Below, one piece after another: positions 15,394 to 20,344 of a stretch of DNA of 20,344 nt. Below the pieces are notes generated by a model. The model saw nothing but the letters and a program-made list of their open reading frames with translations, was not told the DNA's origin and searched no databases. Source of the stretch: Gemmatimonadota bacterium. GTDB taxonomy: Bacteria > Gemmatimonadota > Gemmatimonadetes > Gemmatimonadales > Gemmatimonadaceae. Within the stretch, counting starts at the first letter, position 1; the number at the start of each line of letters is the position of its first letter. The stretch spans positions 1 through 20,344 of the forward strand of contig JAEUJK010000114.1 in the NCBI GenBank assembly GCA_016794735.1, in the 5' to 3' direction. A program made the position numbers and the translations under genes.

Positions 15394-16692
15394 ATGCACT
15401 TCCCCTCGCTGCGTCGTTTCGCGACCGCTGGGTGGCGCCGCGATCCCCGGTGGGTCGTGGCGATCCTTGGGATGTTATACGTCGCTTGGGGAGCATGGGC
15501 GCCCGCCACGGCTGTGACCGTCACGGGAACGGGCGCCCCGCGGGTGCAACTCGCGCTCCCCTTCGAGTACCTGGTCCTCGCACCGGTCACGCGCTTCCTC
15601 GATGAGCTGACCCTGCTCGACGACCAGCAGCACACGGCGATCGCGTGGACGCTCGTGTTCATCGTGGCGATGGTGGCGGTGCGCACGGTGATGCACACGC
15701 ACTGCTGGCGCGCCCGGGCGCGTGCCACGGTGCGCGCGAGCCTCATGGCCTTTGGCGCGGGACTCGGCGTGTACGTCGTTGGTGCCCTCGTGCCGCGGCC
15801 CATGGCCTCGTTGACCGCCGACGATCCGGCGGTGCTGCTCGTCGACTTCCACAGCCACACGGAACGATCACACGACGGACGGTGGCGTTTTGGCGCCGAG
15901 TCCAACCGCGCGTGGCATGCCGCGTCTGGATTCCATGCCGCGTATGTCACGGACCACCAGACCATGCAGGCGTGGCAGTTGGTCGCCGCGCGTGGTGAGC
16001 TGGCCTCGACGCGTGCCGCTTTGCGCGAGGCGTCCATCGTGGCGGGAACGCGCGACGCCGTCCAGACCACCCTGCTCCCCGGGATCGAGAGCGTGGTGCC
16101 GGGTGCGCACCTCAACCTGCTGGGCGTCTCCGCGAGCCACCTGCCCCTCTTTGCCCACCGGCGCAACCTCGACACGCTGCGCCTCGCGGCGCTCCACGCC
16201 TCGGATCGCCCGCTCGCGTTGCTCACCTTGCCGTTCGACCTGGGACGGTCGCCGCACCGTCCCCCGCGCATCGACGCCATCGAACTGACCAACGGAGCTC
16301 CCAAGGGACTCCGTTTTTCGCGTGAGCATCGGGCGCGGATTGTCCAGCTCGCCGACTCGCTCGGTGTCCCGCTCGTGGCGTCGAGCAACCACCACGGCTG
16401 GGGCTCGACCGCCGTGGCGTGGACCGCCATGCGCATCCCGGGGTGGCAACAGCTCGACCCGCTGGCCCTGGATGCCGCCATCCGGGACGCGTTAGGCAGC
16501 CACCCGGACCAGGTTCATGTCGTGGAGCGCCAGGGACTGCCGGCGTCCCGGGCCGTCCTCTCCCATGTGTTGACGCTGCCGCGCCTCGCGTGGCACGCCG
16601 CCGCGATGGCCACCGTGCCCGAACGACTGGCAGGTCTCGGTTGGGTCCTGGCCACCATGATCCTGTGGCGTCGCCGGCCGCGACGCGCGTGA
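15394..16692 (+). CDS. Membrane-anchored PHP-domain metal-dependent phosphoesterase
   Basis: The product is 432 residues from the ATG at 15394 (a GTG two codons earlier is the alternative). Three hydrophobic helices come first (about 20-41, 80-100, 112-133), and a fourth sits near the C-terminus (412-425). The PHP domain starts at LLVDFHSHTERSHDG, with metal-site residues His153, His155 and Asp161. It continues with VTDHQT (Asp187, His188), LLPGIES (Glu232), GAHLNLLG (His239) and ASSNHHGWG (His333/334). PHP enzymes are tri- or di-metal phosphoesterases, and some act on nucleotides or amino-sugar phosphates. The active site probably faces one side of the cytoplasmic membrane, but which side is not clear. 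Its TGA stop overlaps the GTG start of the sialidase gene (GTGA), indicating one operon. Confidence 0.88.
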   Translation: MHFPSLRRFATAGWRRDPRWVVAILGMLYVAWGAWAPATAVTVTGTGAPRVQLALPFEYLVLAPVTRFLDELTLLDDQQHTAIAWTLVFIVAMVAVRTVMHTHCWRARARATVRASLMAFGAGLGVYVVGALVPRPMASLTADDPAVLLVDFHSHTERSHDGRWRFGAESNRAWHAASGFHAAYVTDHQTMQAWQLVAARGELASTRAALREASIVAGTRDAVQTTLLPGIESVVPGAHLNLLGVSASHLPLFAHRRNLDTLRLAALHASDRPLALLTLPFDLGRSPHRPPRIDAIELTNGAPKGLRFSREHRARIVQLADSLGVPLVASSNHHGWGSTAVAWTAMRIPGWQQLDPLALDAAIRDALGSHPDQVHVVERQGLPASRAVLSHVLTLPRLAWHAAAMATVPERLAGLGWVLATMILWRRRPRRA

Positions 16693-17801
16693 GATGGTTG
16701 GCCGTGGCCGCCCTGGCCGCGGCGGCCGCGTGCACGCCGCGATCGCCATTGGCGCGCACCGGGCCGTGGAGTGTTGAGCTGGCGACGCGCGGCGTCGATG
16801 CGCCCGTCCACCGGATTCCCGCGCTCGCGGTGACCACCCGGGGCACGCTGATCGCCGCCTGGGATGCGCGACCAACCCTGGCCGACGTGCCCAGCCACAT
16901 CCGGGTCGTGATGCGTCGGAGCCACGATGGCGGCCGTCGGTGGGAGGCGTTGCGCACCGTGCGCGCCGACAGCGCGCCCCTCGGATTCGGCGACCCCAGC
17001 TTGCTCGTCGATCGCACGACCCGTCGCGTCTTCCTCTTCCATGCCGCGTCGGTGCAGCAAGGGTTCTTTGGCGGCGCGACCGGGGCGCGCGATGACGATC
17101 CGGCGGTGCTGCATGCCGACCTGAGTTGGTCGGACGATGAGGGGCTCTCCTGGTCGCACCGTCGACTGACGTCCCGCATCAAGGACGCGACGTGGGGCGG
17201 GTTCTTTGCCTCGTCAGGCGCTGGGGTGCAGTTGCGCAGCGGGCGGCTCCTCCAGCCCTTCGTCATCCGGAAGGACGGGGCAACGTGGGCGGCAGTGTTG
17301 CGCAGCGACGACCACGGCGAGCAGTGGCGCATGGGCGCGCTCGTGGGCCCCGGCCTTGACGAGTTCGAGGTGGTCGAGCGCTCGGACGGCACCGTGATGC
17401 TCAACAGTCGCGCGAAGCCGTTTCGCCTGGTGGCGACATCGACCGACGGCGGCGAGACGTTCACGACGCCGCGTGCGGATCCCGCGCTTCCGGATCCGGC
17501 AAACAATGCGTCGCTGGTGCGGGTGGACCCGCTCGCGCCAGCCGGCAGCGCCCGCGCGCGGCAAATGGTGTTCAGCAACACGGCAGACACGGCGCGGCGC
17601 GCGAACCTCACGGTGCGCCTCTCGTGCGACGACGGCGCCACCTGGCACGCGTCGCGCGTGCTGGTGCCCGGACCCGCGGCCTACTCCACGCTCGTGATGT
17701 TGCCGGGCGATGACGTGGGTGTGTTGTACGAACACGGCGCGTACGCCGGGATCACCTTTGCGCGGCTGCCGCTCCGGGACATCGGTCGCTGCCGCGATTG
17801 A
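16689..17801 (+). CDS. Exo-alpha-sialidase lipoprotein (BNR/Asp-box neuraminidase)
   Basis: The GTG at 16689 overlaps the upstream stop by four bases. It gives 370 residues starting with the lipoprotein signal MRWLAVAALAAAAAC (Cys15). The sialidase signature HRIPALA (Arg42, first residue of the arginine triad) is followed by AAWDAR (Asp59). Five Asp-box repeats are visible: SHDGGRRW, SDDEGLSW, SDDHGEQW, STDGGETF and SCDDGATW. FEVVERSDGTVMLNSR carries the likely catalytic Glu and an Arg, and AYSTLVMLP near the C-terminus the Tyr nucleophile with LYEHG after it. This predicts a six-bladed propeller that releases terminal sialic acids or related nonulosonic acids at the cell surface. No sialic-acid uptake or catabolism genes (nanA, nanT) are nearby. 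Confidence 0.9.
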   Translation: MRWLAVAALAAAAACTPRSPLARTGPWSVELATRGVDAPVHRIPALAVTTRGTLIAAWDARPTLADVPSHIRVVMRRSHDGGRRWEALRTVRADSAPLGFGDPSLLVDRTTRRVFLFHAASVQQGFFGGATGARDDDPAVLHADLSWSDDEGLSWSHRRLTSRIKDATWGGFFASSGAGVQLRSGRLLQPFVIRKDGATWAAVLRSDDHGEQWRMGALVGPGLDEFEVVERSDGTVMLNSRAKPFRLVATSTDGGETFTTPRADPALPDPANNASLVRVDPLAPAGSARARQMVFSNTADTARRANLTVRLSCDDGATWHASRVLVPGPAAYSTLVMLPGDDVGVLYEHGAYAGITFARLPLRDIGRCRD

Positions 17802-17820
17802 GGCCGCTGGACACCGAACG

Positions 17821-17850
17821 CGCGATCACCGGAGTGCCGCCACGATCGCG
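17821..17850. terminator. Inverted repeat over the serine-hydrolase stop codon
   Basis: CGCGATC (17821-17827) pairs perfectly with GATCGCG (17844-17850) across a 16-base loop. The left arm overlaps the stop codon of the minus-strand hydrolase gene and lies 20 bases past the sialidase stop. No T-run is present. It may serve both convergent transcripts. Confidence 0.3.
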
Positions 17851-19043
17851 TCGAAGACCACTTCATCCGTGATCGGGGCGTCCGCGGTTGGATGAACCTG
17901 CGCACCCCACACCACGATCACGATGCGGCGCGCCGGGTTGATGTAGACGTGCTGACCGTGAATGCCGACCGCCATGAAGGCGCTGTCGGCGCGTCCGGCC
18001 TCCGTCGTCGTCGGCCACCAGAGGTAGCCATAGTGCAGCGGCGTGCCGTCGCGGAGCGCTTTGGGCGACCCGGCCTCGCGGCTCCACCCCTCCGGGATGT
18101 GGCGCGTCCCGCCGGCGACCCCGTCCTCGAGGATGAACTGGCCGAAGCGCGCGTAGTCGCGCAGCGTCGCACTGATCCCTGACCCGCCGATCTCCACGCC
18201 GTCGGGAGAGTCGAGCCACCAGGTGCCGTCGGCTTCCATCCCCGCCGGCCCCCAGACGCGCTCGGCGAGGTACTCCGCCAGCGGACGCTTCACCGCCCCG
18301 CGCACCACCTCGCCGATCACCTGCGTTTCACCCGTGCTGTAGGTGTTCTTTGTGCCCGGTGCCGCCGCGCGTGGAAGGGAGGCCATCAGGGTCATGGCGG
18401 ACCCGGGGACCTGGGAGAGTTGCGCCTCGAGCAGGTGACGCCGATCGGATGTTGAGTCGGTGTAGGTCTCGTTCCACCGCACGCCGGACGCCATCATGAG
18501 CACGTCGCGAATCGCGACGCCGTCGTAGGCACTGCCGGCGAGGCGTGGCACGTAGCGCGTCACCGAGTCGTCCAGGCTCCGGATCGACCCATCGTGCAGG
18601 GCGGCACCGACCAGGGTCGCGGTGATCGACTTGGCCACGCTCATCGACATCCATCGCGTGGCTGGCGTGTTCCCGAACTCGTAGCGCTCCAGCGCCACCT
18701 GACCGTCCTTGAGCACCATGATCGCCGCCACTCGATTGCGGCGGACGTAGTCGTCGAGCGTCAGCGTACTGTCGCCAACGGTGAACGACACCGCGCCCAG
18801 GGGACGCGCGGCCGCCGGCAGTTCGCGCACCTGCGTGCCGTGGCGAATGGTGCGCGACGGAAACAGGCGATGGATGTTGCGGAACGTCTGCACCGCGAGC
18901 TCGGGCGTGAGCGCCCCATCGTAGCTCTGGCGCACGGTCCCGATCGGCTCCTGCTCGTGCGGGTACGCTGGTGATGCCGGCGCTGGTTCACCGGCACATC
19001 CCGCCATGGCCGCGAGAACGAAGAGTCGTACGGGGTTCCGCAT
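17826..19043 (-). CDS. Beta-lactamase-like serine hydrolase lipoprotein (class C / 6-aminohexanoate-hydrolase type)
   Basis: The start at 19043 (405 residues) overlaps the upstream stop as TGATG. An ATG at 19058 is possible but moves the signal inward. MRNPVRLFVLAAMAGC gives a lipoprotein signal with Cys16. The catalytic SxxK tetrad is SVAK (Ser135-Lys138) within MSMSVAKSITATL. Tyr235 in NTYSTGE takes the YxN place but is followed by Ser-Thr, and GIHGQ (361-365) replaces the KTG motif. That combination is typical of NylB-type esterases and amidases of the class C superfamily rather than true beta-lactamases. The substrate may be an ester, a cyclic or D-amino-acid amide, or peptidoglycan fragments. 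Coupling to a FAD/Fe-S oxidoreductase suggests a shared pathway. Confidence 0.9.
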   Translation of the reverse strand: MRNPVRLFVLAAMAGCAGEPAPASPAYPHEQEPIGTVRQSYDGALTPELAVQTFRNIHRLFPSRTIRHGTQVRELPAAARPLGAVSFTVGDSTLTLDDYVRRNRVAAIMVLKDGQVALERYEFGNTPATRWMSMSVAKSITATLVGAALHDGSIRSLDDSVTRYVPRLAGSAYDGVAIRDVLMMASGVRWNETYTDSTSDRRHLLEAQLSQVPGSAMTLMASLPRAAAPGTKNTYSTGETQVIGEVVRGAVKRPLAEYLAERVWGPAGMEADGTWWLDSPDGVEIGGSGISATLRDYARFGQFILEDGVAGGTRHIPEGWSREAGSPKALRDGTPLHYGYLWWPTTTEAGRADSAFMAVGIHGQHVYINPARRIVIVVWGAQVHPTADAPITDEVVFDAIVAALR

Positions 19044-20344
19044 CAGGTGGTGACGCATGATCGAGCGAGGACGAGTGGGTGGACGGCGTCGCGGCCGGTG
19101 CCGTGCGCCAGTTGCTGGCGACAGGAGACGCCGGTCGCGACCAATGTCGCGTGTGGCGCCTGTCGCGCCGCCGGAAAGAGCCGCAGTTCGCCGACCTGCA
19201 TGGAGAGGTCGTAGTGCTCGCGCTCGAAACCGAACGAGCCGGCCATTCCGCAGCACCCGGCGTCCAGCACGCTCACGTCCGCCCCAGCGACCTGCTGCAG
19301 GAGGCGCGTGGTTGGTGCCACGGCTTCCGCGGCCTTCTGGTGGCAGTGCGGGTGAAACAGGATGCGCTGCGGTGCCGACGACGCGAGCGACAGGCGGCCG
19401 GCGGTGATCGCCGCGTGCACCAGCGATTCCACGAGTTCCACGCGTGCCGCGATGCCAGGGGCTTCGCCCGGCGCGGCGCCGAGCGAGACCAGTTCATCGC
19501 GCAGGGTGAAGAGGCACGAGGGCTCGACCCCCACGATGGGAACGCCCTCGCGCGCGAACGGGGTGAGCCGCGCGGCCAGGGCCACGTGACGCGCACGCGC
19601 CTCGGTGAGCATCCCCTTGGAGATCAGCGAACGCCCGCAACACACATCGTCCACCAGGATGACGTCGTGGCCCGCCAGCTCCAGCAACTCGATGGCGGCC
19701 TGCCCAATGGCCGGCTCCGTGTAGTTGGTGAACGAGTCGGCGAAGAAGACCACACGGCCAGCTGGCGCGCCGCGTTGCCGGGTGCTTGCCCGGCGACGGA
19801 ACCACTGCGACAGCGACTCCGGGGCGAAGGTCGGCAGCGGGCGGCGCTTGTCGATGCCGAGCATGCGGTCCATCAGCGCGCGCACCGGCGCGGCACGGAG
19901 GATGGCATTGGCCAGCGGTGCCATGGCGCTGCCCACGGCATTCAGCACGCGCGCGTGGCCAAAGAAGCGCGAGCGCCACGGCGTACCCTCCACGGCCTGC
20001 ACCTGGGCCAGCACCTCGCTCTTGAGCGTGGCCATGTCGACGCCCAGCGGGCATTCGACCGCGCACGCCTTGCATTCGAGGCACAGGTCCAGCGCCTCTT
20101 GCACGTGACGGTCGCCTAACGCGGCCCGCGGGTCCGGGCTGCGCAGCGCCTCCGCGAGGGCCATCGCGCGTCCGCGTGTGGCGTGTTGTTCGTCGCGGGT
20201 GGCCATGTACGACGGACACATCGTGGCGCCGGCCCCTGGCGACTTGCGGCACTGCCCGATGCGCGCGCACCCGTTGGCGTTGGCGTACATCCCGCCGGCG
20301 GACAGCGAGGCGTAGTGGGTGGGGAGCGCGTCGGGGGCGTGGCG
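19043..20344 (-). CDS. FAD-linked 2-hydroxyacid oxidoreductase, C-terminal Fe-S/CCG part (gene runs off the right edge)
   Basis: 433 codons are visible, and the frame is open through base 20344, so the FAD-binding N-terminal half lies outside. The Met at 20290 is internal. The fragment begins in the linker typical of fused D-lactate/glycolate-type dehydrogenases. The Cys motif NGCARIGQCRKS...MCPSYMATRDEQHATRGRA comes next, then the second cluster CLECKACAVECPLGV (CxxCxxCxxxCP). The CCG domains follow: FFADSFTNYTEP, DDVCCGRSLISKGM, FHPHCHQKA and DAGCCGMAGSFGFEREHYD. These carry electrons from substrate-reduced FAD to the quinone pool. Likely substrates are D-lactate or another D-2-hydroxyacid, but the specificity part is not visible. 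Its stop is the start point of the hydrolase gene. Confidence 0.9.
   Translation of the reverse strand, partial: RHAPDALPTHYASLSAGGMYANANGCARIGQCRKSPGAGATMCPSYMATRDEQHATRGRAMALAEALRSPDPRAALGDRHVQEALDLCLECKACAVECPLGVDMATLKSEVLAQVQAVEGTPWRSRFFGHARVLNAVGSAMAPLANAILRAAPVRALMDRMLGIDKRRPLPTFAPESLSQWFRRRASTRQRGAPAGRVVFFADSFTNYTEPAIGQAAIELLELAGHDVILVDDVCCGRSLISKGMLTEARARHVALAARLTPFAREGVPIVGVEPSCLFTLRDELVSLGAAPGEAPGIAARVELVESLVHAAITAGRLSLASSAPQRILFHPHCHQKAAEAVAPTTRLLQQVAGADVSVLDAGCCGMAGSFGFEREHYDLSMQVGELRLFPAARQAPHATLVATGVSCRQQLAHGTGRDAVHPLVLARSCVTT

Noticed and set aside
17826..19043. True class C beta-lactamase (antibiotic resistance)
   Set aside because: The Tyr motif is YST instead of YxN and the KTG box is replaced by HG in GIHGQ, which points to an esterase/amidase of the same fold.

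Overview
This window looks like a piece of chromosome from a GC-rich (estimated by eye at about 70%), Gram-negative-type bacterium. A Gemmatimonadota member is my best guess. The guess rests on the many lipobox signal peptides, a membrane-tethered BTAD/SARP-like regulator with a FlgO/TolB-like domain, and secreted M28 peptidase, penicillin-acylase and serine-hydrolase enzymes. It is an inference, because no rRNA or other phylogenetic marker is present. I see no tRNA or rRNA gene, no CRISPR array, no insertion sequence or integrase, and no phage genes. The region reads as dense metabolic and envelope DNA. No stretch longer than about 180 bases lacks a gene.

Layout. Bases 1-1466 (-) hold the N-terminal part of a beta-propeller sensor that runs off the left edge. 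It is divergent from a TerB-like gene (1571-2059 +). A small lipoprotein (2066-2509 -) follows, then an MFS transporter with two extra N-terminal helices (2613-4268 +). Convergent to the transporter is a minus-strand pair: a six-cysteine secreted protein (6053-6589) and an M28 zinc peptidase (4275-6026). The + strand then carries a DUF486 membrane protein coupled to a His-rich lipoprotein (6740-7587), another small lipoprotein (7683-8192) and a RidA-family deaminase (8274-8660). A LuxR-type regulator (8666-9208 -) and a membrane-tethered SARP-like regulator (9340-11772 +) are divergent from each other. After an unknown cytoplasmic protein (11744-12331 -) and a small secreted protein (12509-13081 +) comes a penicillin-acylase-family lipoprotein (13091-15262 -). 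This is divergent from a two-gene operon of a membrane-anchored PHP phosphoesterase (15394-16692 +) and an exo-alpha-sialidase lipoprotein (16689-17801 +) that overlap by four bases. The right end is a minus-strand operon: the C-terminal half of a FAD/Fe-S 2-hydroxyacid oxidoreductase (19043-20344, cut by the edge) coupled through TGATG to a beta-lactamase-like serine hydrolase lipoprotein (17826-19043).

How the genes may work together. Most products are exported or membrane-bound: about six lipoproteins, four proteins with a plain signal peptide or anchor, two integral membrane proteins and one tethered regulator. The theme is envelope-level hydrolysis of peptides, amides and sialosides, plus uptake and sensing. 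I did not find an obvious new defence or mobile system. The least ordinary items are the PHP-sialidase operon, the oxidoreductase-hydrolase operon, the DUF486-lipoprotein pair, the LuxR/SARP regulator pair with spaced ACTCG repeats between them, and inverted repeats that straddle stop codons at three of the convergent gene ends.
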